Assembly: GCF_035916875.1 (NCBI RefSeq)
Contig: NZ_JAXUHN010000089.1
Coordinates: forward strand, 1 to 64,000
DNA from: Methylomicrobium sp035916875
GTDB lineage: Bacteria; Pseudomonadota; Gammaproteobacteria; Methylococcales; Methylomonadaceae
Length of the DNA stretch: 64,000 nt
Reading direction: 5' to 3'
Part shown: piece after piece, positions 1 through 7,986 of the stretch
Numbering within the stretch: the stretch's first letter is position 1
How the letters are laid out: each line of letters begins with the position of its first letter
The notes under the pieces: generated by a model
Told to the model about the DNA's origin: nothing
Databases searched by the model: none
The model's input: the letters and a program-made list of their open reading frames with translations, nothing else
Translations under genes and position numbers: made by a program

Positions 1-95
1 CAAACATGCGTCATCGTTTTCTGATAGTTCTAATCGGGCAACCCTTGCCAACTCTGTTTCCTGCTGGTTCTAAAAAGCTTTTAGTTTAACGCCAA

Positions 96-551
96 TCAAC
101 TTTCTGCGAGACACTTATAGGTTTCAAATTCTCGGCTCCTTAATGCCATCGATTGCAATAAAACAACATGATTATCTTTGATACCGTAATATAGAATAGA
201 TTCAAGGAATTCCCGTCGACGCCCATCTGGAGTTTGTGGAGGAGCTATTTGCTCAACATCTACCTCGTCGGCTTTATCATCTATAGTTAATGTTTGTTTA
301 TTGACACCGTCCGCATATAAAACCAAATTGCCGAACTCCATTCCCATTCGGCTTCGATGAGTATTGATGAATCGGCGATAACCGCTATCCTCATTTTCAT
401 CCTTGGTCTTTTCCTCAACCGTATTGAAGCGGTCTCCTACACTTTTGAGTTTTCTTAACGCTTCTTCAACTAATTTTTGCAATGAAGCATTTTCAACTGG
501 TCTGAAAAATTGGGCTTTTCGGTAGTGTAATAATTTCCTTCTGGTCTCCAT
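96..551 (-). CDS. Hypothetical protein, possibly C-terminally truncated
   Basis: An open frame of 151 residues that I do not recognise. The N-terminal half is charged and helical. The second half has a better-ordered stretch around residues 110-145 (REFLESILYYGIKDNHVVLL, then SREFETY), which looks like the middle of a longer domain, after which the frame ends abruptly. Just downstream (about 3-74, minus strand) another frame gives a coding-like peptide (QQETELARVARLELSEND) preceded by a stop, so the true 3' end may be frameshifted. The start ATG at 551 opens with METRRKLLHY. No function is proposed; A+T-richer than the fhc genes to its right. Confidence 0.45.
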   Translation of the reverse strand: METRRKLLHYRKAQFFRPVENASLQKLVEEALRKLKSVGDRFNTVEEKTKDENEDSGYRRFINTHRSRMGMEFGNLVLYADGVNKQTLTIDDKADEVDVEQIAPPQTPDGRRREFLESILYYGIKDNHVVLLQSMALRSREFETYKCLAES

Positions 552-680
552 TTTCTTGCCTTATTCAATCATGAGTATAGTTTTTTTTAAAATTTAACCT
601 TCGCTCTTCTAACAGTTCTACCCTCAAAAACATTTAAAAACGCTGTAGGCAGTGCGGGCGTGATTTTTTTCGGGTCGTTA

Positions 681-765
681 CAGCCGGGTCGGGCAACAGC
701 TTCAGTGTTACCCAACGTTTGAGCATTGAAAAGTCGGGCACAAAAAAGCACGTCCTACCTACAAA
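681..765. repeat. Dispersed intergenic repeat, copy A
   Basis: About 85 bp closely matching 1022-1109. Both begin with CAGCCGGGT, continue through GGGCAACAGCTTCA and CCAACGTTT, and end in GTCGGGCACAAAAA and CCTACAAA. Copy A is the more diverged: its terminal inverted repeat (GTCGGGCAC / GTGCCCGAC in copy B) is damaged. The two copies bracket the small DUF433 gene. REP-like or MITE-like. Confidence 0.7.
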
Positions 766-767
766 CC

Positions 768-998
768 TCACGCGACAAGGATCGGCAACTCGACTTCTTC
801 CGAGCGCCAGGCGGCGTAGGCCAAGGCCGCCCGGATATCCTCCGGTTCAAGATAGGGATAGAGCACAAGAATTTGTTGATCCGTGTACCTTGACGCGACT
901 AAACCAACGAGGGTTCCTACAGTCACACGCATGCCCCGAATACAAGGCTTACCGCCCATGACTTGTGAATTACAAGTAATTCGGGACAAGATTTTCAT
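768..998 (-). CDS. DUF433 family protein (antitoxin-like)
   Basis: 76 residues beginning MKILSRITCNSQVMGGKPCI. The block 'GGKPCIRGMRVTVGTLVGLVA', followed by a YLEPEDIRAALAYAAW segment, is the DUF433 signature of small HTH-like proteins usually paired with a PIN-like (DUF5615) toxin. I chose the ATG at 998 over the one at 1013 because GGAG sits nine bases before it. Normally a DUF5615 gene follows immediately; here the stop codon is directly followed by repeat copy A, so this is an orphan antitoxin-like gene. Function in toxin control is inferred from the family only. Confidence 0.75.
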   Translation of the reverse strand: MKILSRITCNSQVMGGKPCIRGMRVTVGTLVGLVASRYTDQQILVLYPYLEPEDIRAALAYAAWRSEEVELPILVA

Positions 999-1021
999 GT
1001 GATTCAGCTCCAACAGTTTAT

Positions 1022-1109
1022 CAGCCGGGTAGATCGGGCAACAGCTTCATCGTTGACCAACGTTTAGGCATCAAAATGTCGGGCACAAAAAGCGTGCCCG
1101 ACCTACAAA
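1022..1109. repeat. Dispersed intergenic repeat, copy B
   Basis: Near-copy of 681-765 in direct orientation. It contains the inverted repeat GTCGGGCAC (arm near 1079) / GTGCCCGAC (arm near 1094) separated by AAAAAGC, which would form a hairpin just beyond the fhcC stop codon and could end the fhc transcript. Confidence 0.7.
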
Positions 1110-1110
1110 G

Positions 1111-1923
1111 CTACAATTTAACCAATACCTCGCCACGCCCCATTTCCGCCATATCCCCCGCATAACGCCGCACACGGTTAAACCCAACCGCCGCATCCGC
1201 AAAGCGCGAATTCAGGCTTTTGAACGAAGCAAACAACAGCGGCAAGAATCCCAATGTATGCGCGCCGCAATCGTTAAAACTGGCCGGAAGCTGCGGTTGA
1301 TTCCACAATAGCAATGTGCCTCGGCGCATCGCGTAGCCGGCATAGCGGCCGGTTTGGCCCATCACCGCGATCGTGCCGGCGGTCATCCGGGAGCCGCAGT
1401 AGTCGCCGACGTTGCCTTCGATCAGGATCGTGCCGCGGCGCATGTGGTCGCCGGCGCGTTCGCCGACGTTGCCTTTGACCAGGATCAGGCCGCCTTTCAT
1501 GCCCATTTTGTTGCCGGGCAGCGCGCCGCCGAGAAAGTCGCCGGCGTTGCCGTCGATTTCGAGCGTGCCTTTTTTCATTTCGCAGGCGGCATAGAGGCCG
1601 GCATTGCCGGTGACCCGGATGCTGCCGGACTTCATGCCCAGGCCGAGATAAGCGCCGGCGTCACCTTCGACGCGGATGCTGCCGCCGTGAAGGTCCTTGC
1701 CGATGAAATCGAGCTTGCCGAAGCTATTCTTGATCACGATGTTATGCGGATCGTTGCCGGAAAGGGTGAACAGCGCATCGACGCGCAGTTTCGCCTTGCC
1801 GGATTGCAGTTCGAGCGCGGCGATCTCGCGATGTTCCTTGCCTTCAAGGTTATGGCTGACGAGCGGCGACAGGTCGACGCTCTGGTCGGGGCGGTGTTTC
1901 AGCGTAAAGGTGAGCGCGCTCAT
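1111..1923 (-). CDS. fhcC: Formyltransferase/hydrolase complex subunit C
   Basis: 270 residues homologous to subunit C of archaeal formylmethanofuran dehydrogenase (FwdC/FmdC). The middle (about residues 75-205) is a right-handed beta-helix repeat: motifs of the form GxxxGxxMxxGxxxxxGxxG recur (for example LGLGMKSGSIRVTGNAG, GDHMRRGTILIEGNVG, GYAMRRGTLLL). In methylotrophic bacteria the Fhc complex converts formyl-tetrahydromethanopterin to formate through a methanofuran-like carrier, in the cytoplasm. This is the last gene of fhcBADC; its start overlaps the fhcD stop by 4 bp (ATGA), indicating translational coupling. Confidence 0.93.
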   Translation of the reverse strand: MSALTFTLKHRPDQSVDLSPLVSHNLEGKEHREIAALELQSGKAKLRVDALFTLSGNDPHNIVIKNSFGKLDFIGKDLHGGSIRVEGDAGAYLGLGMKSGSIRVTGNAGLYAACEMKKGTLEIDGNAGDFLGGALPGNKMGMKGGLILVKGNVGERAGDHMRRGTILIEGNVGDYCGSRMTAGTIAVMGQTGRYAGYAMRRGTLLLWNQPQLPASFNDCGAHTLGFLPLLFASFKSLNSRFADAAVGFNRVRRYAGDMAEMGRGEVLVKL

Positions 1924-2816
1924 GCCATGATCTCCTGCAAATGAAAGTGAAACGGTCCGAGTTTGCCGCCGTAGTTGCCGGCGCTGATGCGTTTGATGCC
2001 GTTGGCGGCGCCGAGGCCGCAGACGGCCTGGATGCCGGCGCGCATCGCCTTGTCGATGTCTCCCTTGGTCAGCCCGTCAATCACGATTTCCATCACCGAC
2101 TCGATTTCCGGCGACAGTTCGGTCTTCGTCATGCCTTTCAAGGTAGGGCAGAACGCATCGTTGGTCGAAGCCCCCAGGGCTTTGTATTTGGAGCCGACTT
2201 TCGAGCCGGAGCGCACGACGCCGCCGGGGAACGGCATGATCACATTCGGCACCTTGCGCATCGCCTCGATCGCGGCTTCGCAGGCGACCAGCGCCTGTGG
2301 CTGCGATTCGGCCAACACCAGGAAGTTGCCGCCGCCGACCGCATCGACTTGCGAGGTGGTCGCTTCGGTCAGAAACTCGCCGTCCATCACCGGAATACGC
2401 CAGTAACGCTTGCCGCCGATCACTTTCGCGACTTGAAAGCCGTCGCCGAAATAGCGCAGGTTTTTGCCGAGCGGAATCGGCTTGCCGCCGTCGATGCCGG
2501 CGAACAAGGCCGAAGTCGGCGAGGTCAGCACACACTGGCCGGCTCGGGTTTCGAGTTGTTTCGCCAGGCCCTTGCCGCCCATCGCGAAAATCATGATCGA
2601 GACGCCAGGGCGGCCGTCCGGTGTTTCGGACGGATCGAGCACCCGCTCGATGCCCGCCTCGCAGCCGCAGGCAATCACCGAAGTCGCGAAACCGGTCATC
2701 GCCTGCGCGGAAATCATCGCCCATTTTTCGTTCTGCGCGGTGATGATCGCCCGCGTCGCCTTCATCGGAAATGCTTCGGCGAAGGTTGCGTCTATCGTTA
2801 CGCCGTTGATAATCAT
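1920..2816 (-). CDS. fhcD: Formylmethanofuran:tetrahydromethanopterin formyltransferase
   Basis: 298 residues, the normal length of Ftr/FhcD. It begins with the family N-terminus (MIINGVTIDATFAEAFPMKA) and keeps the conserved SGSKVGSKYKALGASTND and GNYGGKLGPFHF segments near the C-terminus. It transfers the formyl group between tetrahydromethanopterin and the methanofuran analogue and is the D subunit of the bacterial Fhc complex. Four-base overlaps with fhcA upstream and fhcC downstream show tight operon coupling. Confidence 0.95.
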   Translation of the reverse strand: MIINGVTIDATFAEAFPMKATRAIITAQNEKWAMISAQAMTGFATSVIACGCEAGIERVLDPSETPDGRPGVSIMIFAMGGKGLAKQLETRAGQCVLTSPTSALFAGIDGGKPIPLGKNLRYFGDGFQVAKVIGGKRYWRIPVMDGEFLTEATTSQVDAVGGGNFLVLAESQPQALVACEAAIEAMRKVPNVIMPFPGGVVRSGSKVGSKYKALGASTNDAFCPTLKGMTKTELSPEIESVMEIVIDGLTKGDIDKAMRAGIQAVCGLGAANGIKRISAGNYGGKLGPFHFHLQEIMA

Positions 2817-4480
2817 GCCTTTCCTCCTTGCAGCGGATGCACGGTGATACTGCCGCGTCCGTCTTCGGTTATTTCATCGTCGCTGATTTTAAAGTTGCCG
2901 AGTTTCATCGTCAGATAGCGGTCGAAATAGTCCTTCAGGCCTTTTTCGACCGACGGATCGAAATCGGGCTTCACGACATGGGTGGTGCCCCATTTGCTGT
3001 GGATCACCTTGCCGTCCTGCACGACCAGATCGCCGTCCTTGAACACATAGTCTGGTTTCTCGAACATCTTTTCGCGGTCCGCGTTGTCGGTATAGACCGT
3101 AACGTCGGCCCAGTTGCCGGGGCTCAGGCCGCCACGGCCTTGCAAACCGATCAGCTTGGCCGCGCCGGCACGGGTCATGATCGCGATTTCCTGCAGGGAA
3201 TATTCGCGGTCGATCGAGGCCAGCGTGGTCATTTTTTGCGCCTCGGGATGGATCGTCGCCAGCATGTCATTCCGGAAACTCTTGTCCATCAGCAGCCGGA
3301 TCAGATGCGGATAGCTGGTGAACGGCGCGCCGTTCGGATGGTCGGTGGTCAGGAAGATCCGCCACGGATCGTCGACCAGCAGGAAGGTTTCGAGGCCGAT
3401 CGCCCATTGCAGCGCATTCACGAAATTCTGGTCACGATATTTGAACGGCACGATGCCGCAGCCGGCGTCGCACTCGATGTCCATCGTGACCCATTTGTTA
3501 GGGTTCGCGAACTTGTGGTTCGCGTGCTGGCGCATGTTGTCGCCGGACGCGGTGACGGTCTGCCCGAACAGGATCTGGCCGACGTCGATCGTGATGTTCT
3601 TGTGCTTGTTGACCGCTTCGGCGATCTTCGCCGCGCCGGAGGAAAACTTGAAGTCGCCTTCGGTGCCGTAGCTGTGGAACTGGATGTGCGTCAAATGCAT
3701 CGGCAGGCCGCCGATCCCTTCGATCGTATCGAGCGTGGTTTGCACATTGCCGGGCACGCCGAGATTGCAGCCGTGCACGTGCAGAGGATGCTTGACGCCG
3801 AGTTCCTTGACCGCGGTCGCCAGCGCTTGCAGAATCTGCCGCGGAGTGACGCCGTAATGACTGTTTTGTTCGTCAAGGTCGAGCTTGCGCTGGTTGAACT
3901 TGAACGCATTGATGCCGCCCGGATTGACCACCTTGACGCCAATCGCCTTGGCGGCCTGTATGGTCCAGGCGACGTAGTCATTGATCGCTTTCTGATCTTT
4001 CTTGGCGGTCAAGAGGCGCAGCAGATAATCGTCGCTGCCGAGCATCGCATAGCCGCCCTTGTCCAGAATCGGAATGTCGGCCATTTCCATATGCGCCTGG
4101 CGCGCGTTAACCGGCAGCACCGCAGGCTCGAAGCCGGCCGTGTAGCCCATCTCGGCATAGCGGTAACCGGTCACGAAGGTGCTCGGCATCGCATGGCCAC
4201 AGCCGGAGCGTGTACATTCGGTGCGTGCGACCGGGTCCTGACGGTGATCTTCCGGCAGCAGTGTCCGCGCGATGTTGCCCTTGCCGCCGCCGATATGCGT
4301 ATGCATGTCGATCGCGCCGGACATCACGACCTTGCCTTTCAGGTCATATTCCTTTTCGGGCTTCACATCATTGGCCGGTTTCTTGACGATACGCCCGTCC
4401 TGAATGTAAATGTCCTGCTTCTTGCCGTCGACGCCGGCGGCAGGATCATAGACGGTTCCACCAGTGAGTTTTATTAGCAT
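2813..4480 (-). CDS. fhcA: Formyltransferase/hydrolase complex subunit A (amidohydrolase type)
   Basis: 555 residues, homologous to FwdA/FmdA. The amidohydrolase metal-binding motif is seen as 'GAIDMHTHIGGG' near residues 55-67, with later histidines (PLHVHGCNLG, HLTHIQFHSYG) and the aspartate in LTTDHPNGAPF near residue 380, as expected for a binuclear zinc hydrolase. FhcA hydrolyses the formyl carrier to formate. It overlaps fhcB by 7 bp and fhcD by 4 bp. Confidence 0.95.
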   Translation of the reverse strand: MLIKLTGGTVYDPAAGVDGKKQDIYIQDGRIVKKPANDVKPEKEYDLKGKVVMSGAIDMHTHIGGGKGNIARTLLPEDHRQDPVARTECTRSGCGHAMPSTFVTGYRYAEMGYTAGFEPAVLPVNARQAHMEMADIPILDKGGYAMLGSDDYLLRLLTAKKDQKAINDYVAWTIQAAKAIGVKVVNPGGINAFKFNQRKLDLDEQNSHYGVTPRQILQALATAVKELGVKHPLHVHGCNLGVPGNVQTTLDTIEGIGGLPMHLTHIQFHSYGTEGDFKFSSGAAKIAEAVNKHKNITIDVGQILFGQTVTASGDNMRQHANHKFANPNKWVTMDIECDAGCGIVPFKYRDQNFVNALQWAIGLETFLLVDDPWRIFLTTDHPNGAPFTSYPHLIRLLMDKSFRNDMLATIHPEAQKMTTLASIDREYSLQEIAIMTRAGAAKLIGLQGRGGLSPGNWADVTVYTDNADREKMFEKPDYVFKDGDLVVQDGKVIHSKWGTTHVVKPDFDPSVEKGLKDYFDRYLTMKLGNFKISDDEITEDGRGSITVHPLQGGKA

Positions 4481-5751
4481 ACAGTCATCTCGCGTAGGGC
4501 GTTTTCAATCGCATGGAGCGCGTCGGCCGTGCTCGGCAGGCCGGAGTCGCGCAATTTTTTCAGCCGGATCGCAACTACGTTGTCCATCCGGTAGGCATGG
4601 CCCGCATGATCGATACCGGGCGTACCTACCGGGATGAACACGTCGGGTTCTTTGGCAAACGTCATACCGGCGCGGCCGATCACGATCGTCGGAACATGGT
4701 TCGTAGGCAGCACCGCTTTCGCGTTGAATGCCTGCACCCAGACCAGCGCGTCGGCCTCGCCGTTCGCGATCAGCGCATTCGCGTCGTTCAAGAAAGGGTC
4801 GTATTCGGGATAGCCGCGCGAGAAACGGGTGCGCGCCGGGAAGCCGGTGGTCCAGCCGCAGACCTGGTTGGCGGTCTGGTCGCCTTCCTTGCCGCCGAGT
4901 GGCAGGCCGGAGCAGCGGGTATTCATGTCGTTGATGTCCTTGATCATTTCGGACAAGGTCTGCACGGTCAGTTCGGCCTGACGGAACGCCAACGCACCTG
5001 CTGCCCAGGTCACGACGCTGTAACGCGCGACCTTCAATTGCTCGGCGATGGCTTGCAGATCGGCGATCGCGATGCCGGCGACCGCTTCGGCCTGAATGAC
5101 ATTGCCCTTGACCAGCGCGCGCAGGACCGCGATCACTTCCGGCAAATCCGCATCGGCGCAGGTCAAAACCTTTGCGGCCCGGCCGTTCGGCGAAGTCGAG
5201 GCGCTGCCCGACGGCGCCTTGCCGAGATAGATGACCTGACGGCTCGCGGTGTCGTCGACGAACATCGCTTCCTTGTTCCAAATATAACGCTCGAAGAAAC
5301 GCGGCGCGAAGGCTTCCAGGTCGGTGCCGACGACCAGCAGCAGATCGCAGCGGTTTTTGACTTCGGCCAAGGTGGTGTTGATCCAGCCCGAGTCCTGCAA
5401 GGTCAAAAAGTTATTGCGGGCAAAACCGAAGTTCATGTTGTCGATGACCGCGCCAACACGATCGGCCAGCGCCAACAGCGCGCGCATGCCGTTTACGTCG
5501 GTCGCGCAGCCGCCGATCACCGGCAGCTTGGTATCCTTCAGCAAGGCCGCCGCCTTTTTCGCGGCCACCTCCAGACTGACCTCCTTGCCTTCAACCCGAG
5601 GAGAAGTATCGGTGATAGCCTGTTCGAACGCGGGCGTGTTCACCGCGCAACCGTTCGCTGTCACTTTCAGCGCCAGGCCGTCCACCTGAACCGTCAGGTC
5701 ATCCGTGCCGATGCCGCAAAAAGGACTCGGTACTTCAGTTATTTCAGTCAT
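4474..5751 (-). CDS. fhcB: Formyltransferase/hydrolase complex subunit B (molybdopterin-less FwdB homologue)
   Basis: 425 residues, first gene of fhcBADC. It resembles FwdB/FmdB, the Mo/W active subunit of archaeal formylmethanofuran dehydrogenase. The N-terminus reads SPFCGIGTDDL: only one cysteine remains where the archaeal enzymes have a cysteine cluster binding [4Fe-4S]. This agrees with the known loss of redox cofactors in bacterial FhcB, so the complex acts as a hydrolase rather than a dehydrogenase. The ATG at 5751 is preceded by AAGGAC at suitable spacing; a TTG immediately before it is less likely. Confidence 0.93.
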   Translation of the reverse strand: MTEITEVPSPFCGIGTDDLTVQVDGLALKVTANGCAVNTPAFEQAITDTSPRVEGKEVSLEVAAKKAAALLKDTKLPVIGGCATDVNGMRALLALADRVGAVIDNMNFGFARNNFLTLQDSGWINTTLAEVKNRCDLLLVVGTDLEAFAPRFFERYIWNKEAMFVDDTASRQVIYLGKAPSGSASTSPNGRAAKVLTCADADLPEVIAVLRALVKGNVIQAEAVAGIAIADLQAIAEQLKVARYSVVTWAAGALAFRQAELTVQTLSEMIKDINDMNTRCSGLPLGGKEGDQTANQVCGWTTGFPARTRFSRGYPEYDPFLNDANALIANGEADALVWVQAFNAKAVLPTNHVPTIVIGRAGMTFAKEPDVFIPVGTPGIDHAGHAYRMDNVVAIRLKKLRDSGLPSTADALHAIENALREMTVC

Positions 5752-5898
5752 CAAGCTGTCCTTCTGATTATGTATGAGATGGCCGGGTTCGACTACATAC
5801 CCGATACCCGTGATTTTGCCGCTATTTTAACCCTAATTCGCCGTGACTGTCTCGATAATGGCATGCGTGACCAGTGTAAGTTGTTCATGTAACTGAAC

Positions 5899-5915
5899 TT
5901 GATATGCGCTATAAT
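5899..5915 (+). promoter_or_regulatory. Candidate prfB promoter -10 element
   Basis: TATAAT at 5910-5915, about 75 bp ahead of the prfB ATG, in the 239-bp region divergent from fhcB. No good -35 at 17-bp spacing is visible (TTGTTC at 5881 is too far), so this is a weak call. Confidence 0.35.
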
Positions 5916-5990
5916 CAATGGTTTTCATCAATTTATCCGCGCAGGTTTACCGCAAACCATCGCGGAACGACGGTCTTTCTGTTTCAGCCC

Positions 5991-7089
5991 ATGCAAGAAA
6001 TCAATCCGATCAAATACAAAATCGCCGACCTCAGAGAGCGCACCGAGTCGCTTAGGGGGTATCTTTGACTTCGACATCAAGAGCGAACGCCTGGTCGAGG
6101 TCCTGAGAGAACTCGAAAACCCAAAGATCTGGGATAACCCGGAACTGGCGCAAGGCCTCGGCAAGGAGCGCGGCCAACTCGAATTGGTCGTCAATACGAT
6201 CAACGAAATGACCTCAGGACTCAGCGACGCCGAAGAACTGCTCGCGATGGCGGTCGATGAAGACGACGAGGATACGGTCTGCACGGTCGCGAGCGATCTC
6301 GAACACCTGGAGAGCCAGGTGGCGAAGCTCGAATTCCGGCGCATGTTCTCGGGTGAAATGGACGCGAGCAATGCGTTTTTGGACATTCAGTCCGGTTCCG
6401 GCGGCACCGAGGCGCAGGACTGGGCGTCGATGATCGAACGGATGTATCTGCGCTGGGGCGAAAGCAAGGGCTTCAAGGTCGAGCTGATCGAAGAATCGCC
6501 GGGCGATGTGGCCGGCATCAAGAGCGCGACGATCAAGTTCGAAGGCGAATATGCCTTCGGATGGCTGCGCACCGAGACGGGCGTACACCGCCTGGTGCGG
6601 AAGTCTCCGTTCGACTCCGGCAACCGCCGCCACACCTCGTTTGCGTCTGTCTTCGTCTCCCCCGAAGTCGACGACAACATCGCGATCGACATCAATCCGG
6701 CCGATTTGCGTATCGACGTTTACCGCGCTTCGGGCGCCGGCGGTCAACACATCAACCGGACCGAATCGGCGGTGCGGATCACGCACAACCCGACCGGCAC
6801 CGTCGTGCAATGCCAGAGCGACCGCTCGCAGCACAAAAACAAGGATACCGCGATGAAGCAACTGAAGGCCAAGCTGTACGAACTCGAAATGATGAAGCGC
6901 AGCGAAACCCAACAGGCGCTCGAGGACAGCAAATCGGACATCGGCTGGGGCAGCCAGATTCGCTCCTATGTGCTCGATCAATCGCGCATCAAGGATCTCC
7001 GCACCGGCGTCGAAACCGGCAATCCGCAGGCGGTGCTCGACGGAGGGCTCGACATGTTTATCGAGGCGAGCCTGAAGAGCGGTTTGTAA
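5991..7089 (+). CDS. prfB: Peptide chain release factor 2, with programmed +1 frameshift
   Basis: The ATG at 5991 opens 25 codons ending in CTT at 6063-6065, followed by an in-frame TGA (6066-6068). Skipping one base moves to GAC at 6067, after which the frame runs to 7089, giving 365 residues, the usual RF2 length. The domain contains the GGQ loop (SGAGGQHINRTESAVRITH), which triggers peptidyl-tRNA hydrolysis at UGA and UAA. The internal Shine-Dalgarno-like AGGGGG at 6054-6059 just before the shift codon is the known stimulator; low RF2 favours the shift, so the gene autoregulates. An apparent continuous reading from 5899 is only the 0-frame extension of the second part. Confidence 0.97.
6054..6069 (+). 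promoter_or_regulatory. prfB programmed +1 frameshift site
   Basis: AGG GGG TAT CTT TGA C: the SD-like AGGGGG, the slippery CTT and the UGA with the poor-context C match the conserved bacterial RF2 recoding signal exactly. Confidence 0.97.
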
Positions 7090-7098
7090 GCAGTCGTC

Positions 7099-7515
7099 AT
7101 GAATAAAACTGAACTTGAAAATATAGCCGCCATCAGAGTTAAAGAGGCAGAAATCCTTTTAACTGCGGATTGTTATGAAGGCGCCTACTATCTGGCAGGC
7201 TACGCGCTGGAATGCACATTGAAAGCGTGTATTGCCAAACAAGTTAAAGAATTTGATTTTCCAGATAAAAAACTTGCCACTGATAGTTACACGCACAATC
7301 TTGCTAATTTGGTTATTACGGCTGGTTTAAAGCAAGAATTATCCGAGCAAGAAAAACAAAATAAAGAGTTTAAATTAAACTGGGCAATTTCTATTGAATG
7401 GTCAGAAGAATCTCGCTATAAATTTGCCATTTTAAAGCAACAAGCTCATGATCTTTTTACTGCAATTACCGACAACGAATCAGGAATACTGCCGTGGCTA
7501 AAGAGATATTTATAA
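7099..7515 (+). CDS. HEPN domain protein
   Basis: 138 residues with the HEPN look: helical, early motif YEGAYYLAGYALECTLKACI (residues 29-48), typical of the small HEPN proteins related to minimal-nucleotidyltransferase partners and some ribonuclease toxins. I do not see a clean R-x4-6-H catalytic motif, so nuclease activity is uncertain. It starts 10 bp after the prfB stop and its end overlaps the next gene by 22 bp. The pair is clearly A+T-richer than prfB and lysS on either side and looks like a recent insertion into a housekeeping operon. Roles as toxin, antitoxin or defence gene are all possible. Confidence 0.7.
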   Translation: MNKTELENIAAIRVKEAEILLTADCYEGAYYLAGYALECTLKACIAKQVKEFDFPDKKLATDSYTHNLANLVITAGLKQELSEQEKQNKEFKLNWAISIEWSEESRYKFAILKQQAHDLFTAITDNESGILPWLKRYL

Positions 7516-7964
7516 CCCAATGGTTTTCTGAACAGATGCTTTTAGCAGGTGAAGCTTTAATAGAACGATTAGATGAAACTGATTCAAAAGTGCAAGCCGC
7601 TTTTTGGATATTGGATGCAGAAGATAAGACATGGAAACTTACGATAGTTTCACCGCTCGTTGAAAGTGAAGGCCCTAGAAACTATTACAGGCGTATTGAC
7701 GATATCAATGAATCTGCAAAGCCTGATGAAGACGTGATTGCACTACACGATATTAGTGTAAGCGATACCCATAACCGCATTGTTGAGGCAATAAAAAGCA
7801 GTCCATTAGGAAACGCTACGCTTGGAAACAATAGACTTGGCAAGAATAATCTAGGAGGGGTTTATATTGAAGATATGTATCTTTATCGAATGGACTGGAA
7901 GTTGTTTGGAGATGTTACACCCAACAAAGCAACGGAGAATACGATCCTTCCGCTAAGCCCATAA
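7494..7964 (+). CDS. Hypothetical protein partnered with HEPN protein
   Basis: 156 residues starting at a GTG inside the 3' end of the HEPN gene (22-bp overlap, hence translational coupling). I do not recognise the family. Visible features are a QAAFWILDAEDKTWKLTIVSP strand-rich segment (residues 24-54), a short quasi-repeat LGNATLGNNRLGKNNLGG around residues 104-121, and an aromatic YLYRMDWKLFG stretch near the C-terminus. The coupling to a HEPN gene suggests a two-component toxin/antitoxin or regulatory pair, but it is not an obvious nucleotidyltransferase (no GS-x-D-x-D motif). Confidence 0.6.
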   Translation: MAKEIFITQWFSEQMLLAGEALIERLDETDSKVQAAFWILDAEDKTWKLTIVSPLVESEGPRNYYRRIDDINESAKPDEDVIALHDISVSDTHNRIVEAIKSSPLGNATLGNNRLGKNNLGGVYIEDMYLYRMDWKLFGDVTPNKATENTILPLSP

Positions 7965-7986
7965 TAAACAAAATACCATAATAGCC

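Noticed and set aside
2828..4477. Long plus-strand frame opposite fhcA (549 codons)
   Set aside because: A mirror frame caused by high G+C codon bias in fhcA; His/Arg/Val-rich with no domain.
4513..5892. Long plus-strand frame opposite fhcB
   Set aside because: Shadow of fhcB with the same compositional signature.
5899..7089. prfB read as one continuous frame from 5899
   Set aside because: The true start is the ATG at 5991 followed by a +1 shift at 6066; the upstream extension is not conserved RF2 sequence.
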